Positions 36,080 to 49,700 of a stretch of 64,000 bases of DNA are shown here, one piece after another. Under the pieces are notes generated by a model that saw nothing but the letters and a program-made list of their open reading frames with translations, did no database searches and had not been told where the DNA came from. Position numbers and translations under genes: made by a program. The stretch's first letter is position 1, and each line of letters starts with the position of its first letter. Location of the stretch: NCBI RefSeq assembly GCF_036785885.1, contig NC_092329.1:6324001-6388000 (forward strand), given 5' to 3'. The stretch is from Coffea arabica. Lineage: Eukaryota > Streptophyta > Magnoliopsida > Gentianales > Rubiaceae.

Positions 36080-37733
36080 TTACATACACTTATACTTGAA
36101 ACTGTTTTTGGTTATTTGTGAAGAAAAAATGAAGTTTATAGAGAATCACCACAGAGCAATATGTAAGCTATCCTCTGTGATTGCACCTCAACTTCGCAAA
36201 TCTAATTTGAGTTTTTGGAAAAAAATTTTATTATCAATGATTGAAGTGGTCTAGTGTCACAATCAGACAGCTGCTAATTAGCCCTCAAACAAGTTGAGTT
36301 TTATTAAAGTACCAAATGAGTACAAAATACTAGTGGAATTTGTATAATCAATGGCAAGAGCTGACTTATCCCAAAAGAATCAAAATATGAATCTTAGGGA
36401 GAATCATGAATCAAGGATGCAACTGCAGGAGCATTCTAGTCCATGGCTGGTGAACAATCCATTGAAAAGGAAAGTTCAATTTGCACTTTATGAGCTAGCA
36501 CTAGTGGTCAAAGCAGCCAATATGGCTGGCTGGCATTGACAGCTGAATTAAAGACCAAAATTAGGAAATTTGCCAGATTCATCTTACATACCATGATCCG
36601 ATTAGTAAGAGAAAATCAACTTGTCTAAGAATACCAAGTCTAAATTATTGAGTTCAAGAAACCAAGGTTTTGGCTGGTTCCTATGTTATTGCGTGTGACA
36701 TTATCGAATACTTTTAGCTAAACATTACGTTCTAATCATGCAAATATCAAATCATCTGCATGTACGCATATGTAAAGATGTACAAGTTTTAGCACTACAG
36801 GTGTGAGATCAAATTCTATTTTGCTCAAATACAATTATGGCTCAATGAACAGATTGTAAAATGTCTCCTTTGTATGCCCTTTTTTCTTTATCAAATATAG
36901 ATTTTTTTTTTACTGTGTTACCCATTTCCATTAAATAGAAGCATCACGAATCAAAGCTAATAATAGTTGAAAACTTGAAATAACATGTAAGAGTTGGTAT
37001 CATTCACCAACCAGATGCGCAGTATATCTTCGCAAAATATTCTATTCATATATCATATTATTCGATTTGGGCACCATAAATGAACAGTAAGATAAATGTT
37101 TGTGGAAACGTGATTTCCATGGCTGACAAGGTCTTCCATTCAACTGGTGCATTTAGGTCAGCTCCAAATTATTCTTGTTACTTCTGGTTTCTTTTTCTTT
37201 TGGATTGGAAGGAGGTGGTCAAGCACAATCTATTTGTGTCACTATGATCATTACCTCGCTTTTGGGAGTTTTTTTTTTTCCTTTAAAATAAGATTACAAA
37301 CAATTAACACGCCAGAGCAATCATAACTTGACAACATACGAGCTAACTAGCAAATTTTTATTGTTAGAAGAAACCATTGTGAAACTTAAACTCATAATTT
37401 ATAATTTCTGATTTTTGGGATTTCGACTATGATTATTATTAGATTAAGGTCTCATCCACCCATTGAATCAACAGTTAAATACGGTAGGTAAATAATGAGG
37501 CAACTTTGATTTCCTTTCTTATCTTTATTGTAACTGGGAAGGAATGGTACAAATATTATTAATTAGTATAATGGTTCATCGTAACAGGCACAACGAGTGA
37601 GACCATGGTGATTGCAAAAGTATAATAGTTTTCTAAAGAAGCCAAAATAGTATAAAATTAACGGAAGAAATGTTCAAAGAATTATTATGTGATTCAAAAC
37701 ATATAAAAGGTTCCGCAGTAACTGTACAACAAT
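36080..37733. other. Intergenic spacer, no gene seen
   Basis: One 62-codon open frame at 36351-36539 was noted but resembles nothing recognisable. The remainder is AT-rich spacer. Confidence 0.4.
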
Positions 37734-37749
37734 CTATGAGGAGGAGGTT

Positions 37750-37922
37750 TTTTTTTTTTTTTTTTTTTGTCGATACAGGGGTATCCTGTAATCATCCAAA
37801 CTAATCCCTTGCGGCTGAGCAGAGTCCGTCCCTTAAGATGCTCGCGTTAATTCGGGGAGAGTCGAACCGTGATCGATGCTGTAAAGACAGACGACACGAC
37901 CAGGTGAGTTGCACCGGAGGGC
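37750..37922 (-). mobile_element. tRNA-derived SINE with perfect 16-bp target duplication
   Basis: Poly(T) at the left, then about 150 bases; the minus strand contains ACGGTTCGACTCTC, a good Pol III B box, and an A-box-like stretch near the right end. Perfect CTATGAGGAGGAGGTT flanks it at 37734-37749 and 37923-37938. The tail-proximal TGTCGATACAGGGGT resembles TGTCGACACAGG in the SINE at 60977, so the two are related. Confidence 0.92.
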
Positions 37923-37938
37923 CTATGAGGAGGAGGTT

Positions 37939-38780
37939 GAATATTAGTTTTTTTTTAAGCAATTCCGAATTGCACCTTTTGATAGCATAGCATCCCATTT
38001 TAATTGAATAGTAAGAAAAATTGAATAGCATAGAATTGTAACGTCTACCCCACATCAAAAATTTCGAGTCTAGATAATACTACTAGAAACTTGCACCAAT
38101 AAAAGGGACAAAAGAAAAAAAATAAAATAAAAGAAGTAGTAGTTGGTATATGGCAAATCGTAAGACGAAATCCAGACCATATAAAAACTTCTGGGCTACT
38201 CTTGATAATCCAAGGACGGACAGAATAAATTATTAGCACTAAAAAAATGGCCACCGAATGCTTCATGCTTCCAAGTTTCCAACATTTTATAAACATCTAG
38301 CGAGTGACCCGTGCCTGCTTATGTGAATAGCAGAATCCCTGAGGGGAACTTATATATAATTGCATCTTGAGATTGATATCTTGGATCCGTTGTCAACACT
38401 ATTGACCATTGAAGAAAGAATTTAAACTAAAAAAAAAAAAAGTGATCAATTTGCTTGAAAAAGAGGAAGAGGATAAGAAATTCCAACCTTTACACTTTCC
38501 TGTTGGTAAGAAAACAAATTCAAAAAGAAAGATGAAGAGTGAAGAAGGGTAACAGTTAACAAAGGAAAAGACAACAAATTGGTACCAAGCAAAGTAAAAA
38601 ATAAAATTAAATGAAATTAAAAAAAAAACATCACTTTTTCCAAGACATTATGGTTGCTTACTTGTTCAAAGCATTTTTTTTTCAGTTAGATTCATTCTTT
38701 ACTTTAAACATAAATAAAAACCTTTCTTTACCTTACTGCTCCTTCCCCTTGGAAACTTTCCATTTGGATTTCTTTAGCTC
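37939..38780. other. Intergenic spacer before MUB
   Basis: AT-rich spacer without a recognised gene. The distal part is presumably MUB promoter. Confidence 0.45.
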
Positions 38781-38790
38781 TGATTTCTTT

Positions 38791-39348
38791 CTATATATTT
38801 TTCTTTCCATATCAAAGCCAGTTCAACACAGGAAGAACTGAGAAGTTTCTCATTCTTTCTCTTAACGCGTACATAATTTTTTTCTACCCCTCTTCCAGAC
38901 TCCGGACACCTTCTCTGTTTTCTTGTCAGATTTAGTTTTTAGGTTCAATCTTATTGGTCTCTGATTTAAGCATCAGCAAGTTTTGAATCCCTTTTGTTCT
39001 GTTCTTATAGATTTGTTGGATTTTCATGAATTGATTCTTTGTTAGTGATTTTTGGCTAGAGTGCTGTGAATCTTGACTTGGGTTCTGGCAAAATTTGGTC
39101 AAATTCCTCAGGCCTCTTTGGGAGTGCTATTTCTGATTGAAAACAATAATAAACGAGCTGGTCCATTTTGGCCTTTTATGAAATCTGAAATCTGAGTTTT
39201 GTTAAGGGGTGAACGCTTCAGTCTTGATTTGGTTTTTTGGTAAAAGCAAGAAAGATTGTTGCTTTTTCATCCTTTTGTGGAGTTGGAGGTGATTTGAGTT
39301 TGTGGACTCGAGGAACTTGAGGTTGGTTTAATGTGTTGAGGTTGTTCC
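38791..39348 (+). promoter_or_regulatory. MUB core promoter and leader with three micro-uORFs
   Basis: A TATA-like CTATATATTT is at 38791-38800, which puts the start of transcription near 38830. The leader of about 500 bases holds three tiny upstream open frames: ATG-AAT-TGA at 39026-39034, a five-codon frame at 39178-39195 and ATG-TGT-TGA at 39331-39339, the last ending 9 bases before the MUB start. Leader splicing could remove some of them. Confidence 0.5.
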
Positions 39349-42300
39349 ATGGCTGTGGAAGATTTGGTTGAGATCAAATTCAGGCTTGCTGATGGTAGTG
39401 ACATTGGACCAAGCAAGTTCAGTCCTTCTACAACTGTGTCATCTCTAAAGGAAAAGATAATTGCTTTATGGCCCAAAGGTTATAATTTACTGAAATCTAC
39501 ACAAAATTAAGTGCTAATTTTGCTGTATTTCATGTTCCAATTCTTTTGTTTATTTATACTTTGATGTTTTGTATTGGGTTCTATCTAAGCTATGAAATTT
39601 TGTTTATCCTTTTGTATATATATCCTTTTGTAGATATATATCGTAGTTGATTTTGCTATCTTCAAAATCTGGTGTTGTTTTGTGTACGTCGCTTTCATGG
39701 TTTTCCATTTTGACATGTTTGTAAGACGTTTCTCTGATGAAGGATTTCATTATGCGATTCTCCCTATTTTTTGTTCTTTGGCTTGTTTAATCTTGTTCCT
39801 ATTGAGAGTTCTGCCTGTAACTATCCATGGTATGACATCCAAGTTCGTTTCATAACCTAGTGAAGCTAATTTCTCCAAATCTTTTCATACATTATCTGCA
39901 TTTCGGCTTTCTTGTCTGACTTAAAACTTTACTGATTTATCCTCCTAGCTGCAAATCACTTGGCCCTCAGGCACAGGCAGAAATATAGACATACAACAAA
40001 AATGAGTGACAGTGGAGGGGTGGCAGGTTTAGCCAAGCGTCTTAAGTTGAACAGAGCAACAAATAAAAGGAAACTCAGGCTATCTCACCTTCCTTCAGCC
40101 ACTGAAATTACTCTATCATCTTCAGTACTGTACTTCCCAAATCCATGTTAGACAAGAAGTGATATTTAAGCACCTGAAATTCCTTCACTTAAAAAAACCT
40201 GAAAGCAGATATTTGAAGTTGTAGACTTCATCTTCAGTGGTCCTGCTAACCTGCCGCTTAAAATTCTCTCTCTTATTTCAACTAAAATCTCAAGAACAAG
40301 GTCTTCCATAGTAAGATATTGGTGTGCTAGATTCATAAGGAAACTTTACAAACTTTTTTTTGTGGGATAGCTTATCATGTTATCGTGATATGTGCTAAAA
40401 GTGATCACATGGTTTCACAGAAATTTGTCTATTTCACACTGTTATGGATGATGGAACATGTCAGCTAGATGTGAAATCTGGCATTTTAGTCAACATTCAT
40501 AACCTTGTCTTCACTTCAGCCATATAATTATTGCTTTTGAAGATGTTATCCCTGCTGTATATGTAATCTGCTTTATATTATATGAGGTGTTATTGTACAT
40601 TCTTTTGTTTCCTGCTTCTCTCTTATTCAAGATTCATCAAGAATCAAAGCTCATATGGCAGCTTCCAGTTAAAGTTTAAGAAAAAGTCTTGGTTGAAAGG
40701 TATATGTAGGATTATGTCCATCAATTAATACCTTTTGGTTTTCATTTTACCCTTGTTCTCTTTCATGTGTAAAAAGCTGAAGATAAAGTTCATTCTCCAC
40801 CAAGGGTGTGTGGAAGGACACTCCTGTTGTCCATACGGTATTTACGTTAGAAGTAAGAGAAGGGCATTTAAATTTGGCTCTACGCTTCTTGCAAAAATTG
40901 TTTCAGGGTGTTGACATTTTTGTTCTTTGCTTTGTACTGTTATGTGAATGATTATCCATCCAATGACTGTTAAATTGATTGTTTTGTTAGATTATATTGA
41001 AGGTTGGACTGAATTTAACAATTTTTAGTTGAATTTAGTGAGATTTCGTGCAGAAGGAGAGAAATATCATAATTCATGTAATGATTTTGTGCCTTTAGTG
41101 TAAGGCTCCTGTTTCTGCAGCAGGAAGTCTAAGTAATATTCATTTGAGTTATATGATGATATTTTAGGCTTAAGTCTTAAGATTTGATAACTACTAAATT
41201 TTCAGCTGCAATTTTCATCCTCATAGATGTTTCGTATTGCAGACAAAGAAAATGGACCAAAGACCACTAATGATTTGAAGCTTATTAATGCTGGAAGGAT
41301 ACTGGAAAACAACAAAACACTTGCAGAATCTAGACTTCCAGTTGCTGAAGTCCCTGGCAGTGTCATCACCATGCATGTTGTTGTCCGTCCTCCTTTAGCT
41401 GAGAAAAACACTGGTAATTCAATCGATTATGTTGATATCTGCTGGCCTCTATCAAGTTTATAGGCATATAGATTTTTCTTCCTTTCTCTATTTTCTTGTT
41501 GGAGACTATTGAAAGCCATATAATTTAGCAGAGCGTAAACCATACAATATGCTAAACTGAAACCGTAGACTATTACCTTGATGGAAATGGATGCAAAAGT
41601 TGAGAACCGATACGTCTTCGGCTTTTGTTTCAATGACGGGTAAGGCAGTCAAGTTACCTGCGCCTGTCTGGTCCGATCATTTAGCCCAGAATGCACTAGA
41701 CCATCATGTTTTGCCCTTCCCCTTCTTCTCAACTAACATGCTGGCCTTTATTTTTTTTTTTGAGATCCATTTTCTCCTTTTGTCTCTTTTCTCATCTCGT
41801 CTAAGCTTTATGTTCTCTCAGTTTGAAGTTTATAGCTGCATTCTTAAACTTTCTTTGTTTTATTGGGATATATCACATTGTAATACTTAAAAGTAGTTGC
41901 AGTTTGTTGGCCATTCTTATACCTGTTGCAAGATTACTTTTCCATGTGGACCTTCATTTGCTCCAACATTTGCTCCAAAGTAGAACCATTAAATGCAAAA
42001 AAATTGCTGCATTTCTGAACGACTTTGAACAATGTAATCACAAAACTTAACTCTTAGGGTGCCTTTCTGGAAAATAAAATTTAGCTCAGAGCTACTGGCA
42101 CGATGGACAAACAATTTCTCTTTCCTTGAGGAAGTGGGGAATCTGCTGATCTTGCTTGATTCCATTTCTTAAGCAAGAATTTTCGTATATTTATTGTTTT
42201 CAGTTAACATGGAAGTAGCAATAATGCATTCGCATTCATTTGCATTGCAAGGAATTTCTTTGAGCATCCTTTACCTAGAGAGCAAAAAAAAAAACGATGC

Positions 42301-42402
42301 TTAATGGATCTTAGCCAAATGACTGACATGAGATATACCTCCGCAGATAAACTGCAGGATGATAACCCAAAGAAAGGCGGGTGTGGATGCACAATTCTGT
42401 AA
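39349..42402 (+). CDS. MUB: Membrane-anchored ubiquitin-fold protein, three exons
   Basis: A plant ubiquitin-fold protein that is prenylated, sits at the plasma membrane and in Arabidopsis recruits group VI E2 ubiquitin-conjugating enzymes. Exons: 39349-39478, 41243-41413, 42347-42402. The sum is 357 bases (118 aa), the usual family length. Residues 1-44 contain EIKFRLADGSDIGP and the SLKEKI helix; exon 2 contains DKENGPKTTNDLKLINAGRI and ITMHVVVRPP; exon 3 ends CGCTIL, a CaaX box whose final Leu favours geranylgeranylation. The upstream cysteine (CGC) could be palmitoylated. The exon 3 acceptor at 42346 was chosen because the alternative AG at 42357 shifts the frame into a stop. The gene converges with the coiled-coil gene. 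Confidence 0.95.
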
Positions 42403-43703
42403 TCCATCGGACCGGATAAGGATCTTTTCAGTTACATTTTAGTAGCTCCACAAGTTTCCACTTCTACCGGGTGCTAAGTCATATTTGAGATTTTTGGGGT
42501 GTTCCTGCAAGATTCCAAGACCAGCTTAAGAGTTGTATGGAGGACTGCAATTATGGTTATGGATTCTCATGTCGACCTTGTTACTGCCAATGTTGGCGTT
42601 CCTTGCATTTACACAAGCAGCACATTAGACAAGAAAGTTATCACTCTATTGGAGTGGATACTCGTGAATCAGGATATATAATAGTGTTTTGGAGCCCAAA
42701 AAAAAAAGTAAGAAAAAATTGAGAAGGAAACAGATTATAGGAGGGAAAAAAATTATTGAATGACTTACTTAGTTTGCTTGCTTTGATTTGGTTTGGAATT
42801 TTTTTGTTTCAAAAGATTTTTTAAAATTGTTAAACAGATCTTGAAGCATTTCAGCACTTTAACCTCGCTCGTTCTACAATTTGTTTTCCTTGAACTCTTT
42901 TGTTTGGGAAAATGGAGCATAAATCAACAGAAAAATACAAAATACTGGTTTATCAGCCTTAGCTGTGATTGACGGAGATGGAGATGGTTGGATTGGACGG
43001 CAGGATGGTAAAATAGAAGGGATGATAAATAGGAGATGATGCTGGGTGCAAGACGTTCCATTTATTCACCCAAAAAACCCTCAGCTGTGATTTGTTTTTC
43101 CCCTCCTTCAAAATGTAGCGTTCAGTAGATTTACTCATGCTGATCAAGCTTCTACTTTAGTGGGTTGGGAATTGGGATTTGCTGCTCTCATTATTAGTCT
43201 GTGAAAATTGTTCAAGATTCATAAAGACGAGAGAGAACAAATAGTTTTTAGCTTTTCCTCTTTGTACCTTTTTGACGAGAAAGAGCAAAGGAGAATAAAA
43301 TTGGAGGGGGAAGAAAAAGAAAGGAAAGAGGAGGAGGTACAGAGGCATACAATTGGAGAAGAGAATTTTAGTATGCGAAGACTTTAATTTCATTAAGGGT
43401 ACTGTGAAAGAGAAATGTAGTAATTTACTATACATAAGAAATTACGATTTGTTTGTAAGTTACAAAGTACAGAAAAAGGTGGAGCGAAGAGAAATACCTA
43501 GCATTACAGAAATCTACACCTGTAATTTAAGCCGGACAAAATTTGATTACAAGTGTTTATGTACACAAAACAACATTGCTATTTAGCTTCTGGTTGCCAC
43601 CTACTGTCTGAACTTATTCTCCAGGGAAACTCTCAAGGAAAGCTTCCTGGTTTTCACAAACATACATCTTCAAGGCACTTGAAGCAATGATATACACCTG
43701 TTC
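42403..43703. other. Convergent intergenic region
   Basis: Lies between the 3' ends of MUB and the coiled-coil gene, so it should contain both 3' untranslated regions. No gene was recognised. Confidence 0.5.
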
Positions 43704-46700
43704 TTAGGAAGAAAGATCAGCGTTAAGGGCTGATGAAGATCGATTTGGGTGCATCAGTCTTCTGGATGCGCGCATGTTCTTGAGTGTCATCTTGAGTTTC
43801 TGCCTATCACCCTCAACCTCAGCAAACTGAAGGCTCAGTTGGGAGTAACGTTCATGCATTTCTTTCAATTCAGACTCCACAGCTGCATATCTTCCTTTTA
43901 CTTCCAACATTTCTTGAATCAACTCATTGATGTCTCTGAAGCTCTTTAGAACAGCTTCTTCATCACTGTGTTGCTTTAGGAAGGAACTATAATATATAGG
44001 CAAAGCAAAGCAATTAGAACAATATAATGGACCTTTCTACATCACAACAACAATAAAGGTAGGTTACTACGAAAAGGCATGAGGACCTTTAAATGTAACT
44101 CATGGTATGTGAGCCCCTAGGCTTTGTTAGGTAGTTAAGTTTACATGAAAATATGCTACCAAGACGCAGACACTCACACAGAGGGAGAGTGCTTAGCCAA
44201 TGCCTTGACTGATGTATACATATGTAAATCTTCTCGGTAGCAATATATTTATATGCACATTGATTTGCAATGTCATGACGTGCATGCTCCTTTATGATTC
44301 TGATAATTCATCGACTACAGAAGCAAAATGTCTATGCATTTGTGTGTATTCTCCCTGAAAAACGTATTGAGGATTGGTTTAGTCTAAGGCACATGTTAGA
44401 GAAGTGCCCAGAGGAAATATTCACCTATCCTCTAATGTTGATTAATTTTCAGTGACCACCACACGCCTGAGTACAAGTGGTTGAAACATTACCCCTATGC
44501 TAGCTAGACAAAGAAGTTAAAACTGACCTATGTTTTTAGTAGGTAGTGACTACATTCGAATTATAAAATAGAACTTTGCCTCACAAAACGGTGTTGCTTT
44601 ACATCTGAATGAGAATGACAAGCTTGGATTTGAGAAAAGATGCATACTAGTAACTACTGCAAAAAAAAAAAAAAAAGTAACTACTGCATTATGACAAATA
44701 TGGGCCCCAAGAGACAGAAAAGGCTTGCAGTTCAAGTTATAGACAGTTTAGATAATAACTAGAATGTGCATTTATATACCAACCTTAGCTGATATGCACG
44801 ATAATAACTAGAATGTGCATTTATATACCAACCTTAGCTGATATGCACTCTGCAGCTTAGCTTAATCACATAGCTAAAAAGAGAGCCTAAAAGCAGCCAC
44901 CACAACGCACATTGCCATATGAATGCATTTTCAGAGGAAAACTATTTTCTTGTTCCGTTTTCCATAATTAAGAAGAACAAACGTGCTAGTTAGAGCAAGC
45001 AAGTCTTTCAGAAACCTACCTTTGGAAATGACTCTTGGATTGATGCTTTGCCCTCAATGCTTCGGCAAGCTCCATCTCCAATGCAAGCACCCTTTCCAAT
45101 GCATTACCAGTATTTGAAATTTCATTGTACAAGGGGAATATGCTTCTGAGTTCTTCATTGGCCTTTGCAAAAGAAAGATAACAGAGCAACAAATTACTAA
45201 TCAAAAGAATATTTAACTGTTTTGTGAAAGCAGTCAATTCACCTTCAGAACAATATTCAAGAATAAGTAGAGAAGATAATAACCTTGTCCAAACACATAA
45301 GCTCACTCCGTAAATTTTGGCAATCTGAGTCAATATGGAGATCATTGGTAAAGAGGGAATTCTCATTTTTCATCCTTTCGAGCTGCAAGCAACAAAAAGA
45401 AGTCATGCCAGTTACTATGATAAAAATCCTGACTTGTACTCTTCCAGAATGAGTACGAGATTCATGAATTGAAATTAAAAGTCTTGCCTGTTCATGTAGG
45501 TGGTTAATGCTGGACTGCAAGCTATCAGTACAAAGATAATAGCTGTTTTGCTTTACATGGCTTTGCTGCAACTCTCTTTCAAGAAGTGCATGTCTAGGAG
45601 TTTCATGCATGACTTTATATACAGCATCATCCTGGATGACCCATACAAACTTGCTCAAAGACCAGAAAATATAATGCATGAACTTGAGGATGAAAATAGC
45701 TACTTTGGATCAGTATATGTTCTGGTTCTAGAACTACAATGATTAAGTGGGGCAAAATAATTGTACTACAATAAGTTAAAAATGGATTCACTCTACAACA
45801 ACAATAACGGAGGCATACTTAAAATTTTGTGACCTAAAGATCCATCACCGGAATAAAAGACCATGCACAATTCTAAATGACAGAGAAAAGTTTCAATGTA
45901 CAAATATCACTATCTAAATTCTTTGCTGTACGCTGCACATAAATGGCATCTACAAGAAAAGGTATCAAGTTAGTAACTATCAGTGTGAGCCTGAGATTGA
46001 CTAATTTCACTTATAACCAACTGAATAACCATGACCATACATAATCAGCGATCATACCAAACGTGCAATTCATTGGAGTACTCATAAGAGATATGCTAGC
46101 AGCAGAATCGGTTTTTGATCAGGATTACAAGTAGTTGTCATCAGTCTAAAAACGCCCAGTTCAAAATTATGTAATTCTGAAAGGCATTTAATAAGTCCAT
46201 AAATAATGCCAAGAAGAGTTCAAATTTGCAGCAAAAGATCATGAACTTGGAAAATATTCTCATAATAGTACCAAGGTTTAATCAATGAACAATAATTAGG
46301 TCATGACATATCAGAATATAGCAGTGGGAAGCAAAACAGAGGCACAAAGGAGGGGGCGGTGGAGCTGTGAGCATGAAGAATATGATGATCACACCAACAA
46401 CCCACAAATGGTTCAGGATGAATCTGAAATCTCAGAACTGAATCTCAACAATATACAAAAACACCATTCAATATGTCCAAAGGAAGAAATGGAAAGTAAT
46501 TTAGCAAAACCACAGAAAGGGGAAAAGGAGCTGCGTAATCCTTGTCTGGACTTCTAAAGATTTTTGTGACATCATTAGTCTTCATTCACATAGCATGTAT
46601 CATGAAAAACATGTGCTCAGCTGCTGAAAATCAGTTGCTGCCATGTTTTATACATAAAAGTTATTTTGGAACTCATCTGCATTAGATTTCTGCTTTCAGC

Positions 46701-49700
46701 TTATCTTAAGCACAAAAAGGCTGACATAAGCAGTCCTTCAAACTTTAGAAAACACATTCTGGTTTTTCTAGCATTCCAAAACAAAGACATAACTTCATAG
46801 TCATAAACAGCTTTTTCAAGCTTACTTTTCTTTAGGCAGCATGTAACAAAGCTGGATGAAACGACAACGAGACCATTGGCAGACAAATGTCTATCTTTTT
46901 CTACAAAGGAAGTCGGTGCAAAAATAGTTTGAGGATATTTCAGCCAGCGATTTTGTATGACATTTGCCAACAAAAAATTATGCAGGACAATGATATCAAG
47001 GTGTTCATGCAGTATTAATTGGGCAAGTATTATGCCCTTCTACATGAAAGCAATTCTAATATTACAAGCACTGTAACTAAATCGATCAGTCAGAAATTAC
47101 CTTGAGGATTTGTGCATTTAGAGCCAAATTCGAATCTTCAGTTTCACAAACTACAATTGTGTTTGCATCTTCTACCTGTTCCCCATCAATCAAATTATCA
47201 GGGTCAACAGCATTAGGAAAACAATTTCCAGTTGACTCATCAAGCAAAATCTGCACTTTATCTACTCCTTCAGTTTCTTCCTTACAAGTAACTACAGAAA
47301 ATGCGACATTCTCCGGTTTTCCTTTTGTCAACGAAAGTTCAGCAGCAACACTTGACTTCTCCTTCTCACATTCATGCATAGACATCAGAAGTTTTTCCTT
47401 TTCTTCTTTGCAACATTCAAGACTTAGTAGTGCACATTCCAACTCTGCCTTCATTCGGTCACAGGCCTTGAGTTTTTCACGGTTGTCAGAAAATACAGAC
47501 TGCAATTCAGCGTCAAGTGCCAAAAGTTTGAGTGCCAGTTCTTCATTTCTTTTGGAGTGCAAAGCTTCTGACCTTTTCCTGCTTTCAATCTCATCCACAG
47601 CATCTTGTAATTTCAGAAGCATCTCTTCTCCATGCCTTTTGGAGATAGCAAGCTGCTGCTTTAGCTCTTGGTTCTTGGTCTCATACTGCTCCTTGATGAA
47701 GGCAATGCGCAGCGATTCTTGTATAGCAACAGGTGGTCCTTGAGGTTCTCGTTTTTCATGAGAAAGAAGCAATTCAGCTTCAGCCTTATTTTTGAGCTCC
47801 TTCAAACGGATGGATAAGTTTTTGAATTCTTCAGTTTTCAAAATTTGGTGAGAAAGCTTGTTAGAAAGGTCGGTATTTGTGGAACGTAAGGTCATCAGCT
47901 TATCTTCATACTCTTCCAGCAAACTTATGCAAGCAAGCTGTTCATCTAGTTTGTGCTTGAGGACTATCATCATGATTTCCAACTGTTCCTTGGCCAACGC
48001 CAAAGAAACTGTTTCTTCTTCTGCATCTGGCAGCTTGCTCTTTAATTGGTCTACCTCAAACACATGCAGATCTTCATGCTCAGACATTCTAACCTCCAAA
48101 CCATCAGCATCAGCATTATCATTAATCTCCTTCAGATGGATGGATAAGTTCCTGAATTCCTCGGTCTTCAGAATCTGTTGAGACAGCTCATTTGCAAGCT
48201 CACGATTCTCATCTTTACATTGTTCCAGCAAGGTAGCACAAGAGAGCTGCTCATCTAGTTTGTGTTTCAAGAATATAATTCTGATTTCCAGTTCTTCCTT
48301 GGCTAATGTCATACTAACCATTTCTTCTTCAGCAATTTCCAGTTTCACTTTCAATTGTTCCACCTCATTCAGATGCTGATCTTTATCCTCAGACATTTTA
48401 ACCTCTAGACTTGCCAGCTTTGTCTTGTATTCTTCAAGTTGAACCATGATATCTCTGTTTGCATCTGACAGAACTCTATTCTGCACTGCAGAGGCTTCAA
48501 AATCAGATCTTACTGATTCAATAGCTTTCACTAGATTTGAATTTTCTTTGGAGCAACGAGATTCATTTGCAAGAGAGCAATTCAACATTGCATCCAGATC
48601 AAAATGCTTTTTCTGAAGCTCCCTAAAACACAGATCTGAAGATCTGAGTTGCCGCTCAAGCTCCTGAATTCTGATCTTGTACATGCTGATTAGAAACACA
48701 GCCTTAACATCTGCACCAGTTAAATACTCATGCATATCTGACAACTGACTTTCAAGACCAATCAAACAAGAAGTCTGAGCTTTAAGTTTTTCATCTCCCT
48801 TGGACAAAAGATGGTAAAGTCTGGATTTGTCCAACTCTAAGTCTGCAACAAGCCGCCGCAAGTTCACCAGTTCAGCTTTTTGCCGGGAAAACTCTTGCAA
48901 CTTGTCTTGTTCCTTGTTCAGTTGTGCAGCAAGATCACCAACTGCAATCCCTAACTTGTCTTTCAACCCTCTTTCCATATCCAACTCGTTCTGCAGACTT
49001 TGCAAGTTTTCTTGAAGACAGTTAAACTCAGATGCCAGCTTGGAAGATTCCACAGTTTTATCCTGTAATGAAAAAATCAAGTTCTGCTTCTCTTGTATTA
49101 GCTCAGCAATTCTGGTCTTGTACAGGCTGATAAGAAACACAGCGTTAACATCTGCAGCAATTACATACTCATGCATATCCAACAACTGCCTTTCAAGACC
49201 AATCAGATGAGAAGACTGAGCTTTAAGCTTTTCATCTCCCTCGGACAAAAGATGGCAAAGTCTGGATTTGTGCAACTCTACATTGGCAACAAGCTGCCGT
49301 AAGTTTGCCAGTTCAGCTTCTTGCTGGGAAAACTCTTGCAACTTGTCTTGTTCCTTATCCAGTTGAGCAGCAAGATCTCCAACTGTAATCTTTAACTTGT
49401 CTTTCAACCCTCTCTCTGTATCCAACTCGTTTTGCAGACTTTGCAAGTTTTCTTTAAGATAGTTAACTTCAGATGCAAGCTTGGCAGATTCCACAGTTTT
49501 ATCCTGTAATGAGACAAACAAGTTCTGATTCTCTTGTACTAGCTCAGCAACAGTCGACTCGCTCCTTTCAAATTCTCCAGCTAAAGTATCCAAGTTTAGT
49601 ATCTCTTTAACCAGACACCCATCTTTGGATATTAGATTTTGAATATCAACTTCCAAAGTGGCAAGATCAGCCAAAAGCTCTTTGTGTTGCTCTACATATT

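Noticed and set aside
36351..36539. 62-codon frame with a plausible start
   Set aside because: Too short, no recognised motif, no splice partners or promoter evident.
47102..47743. 213-codon plus-strand open frame opposite the coiled-coil gene
   Set aside because: It is serine/cysteine-rich antisense shadow of exon 6, with no recognisable domain.
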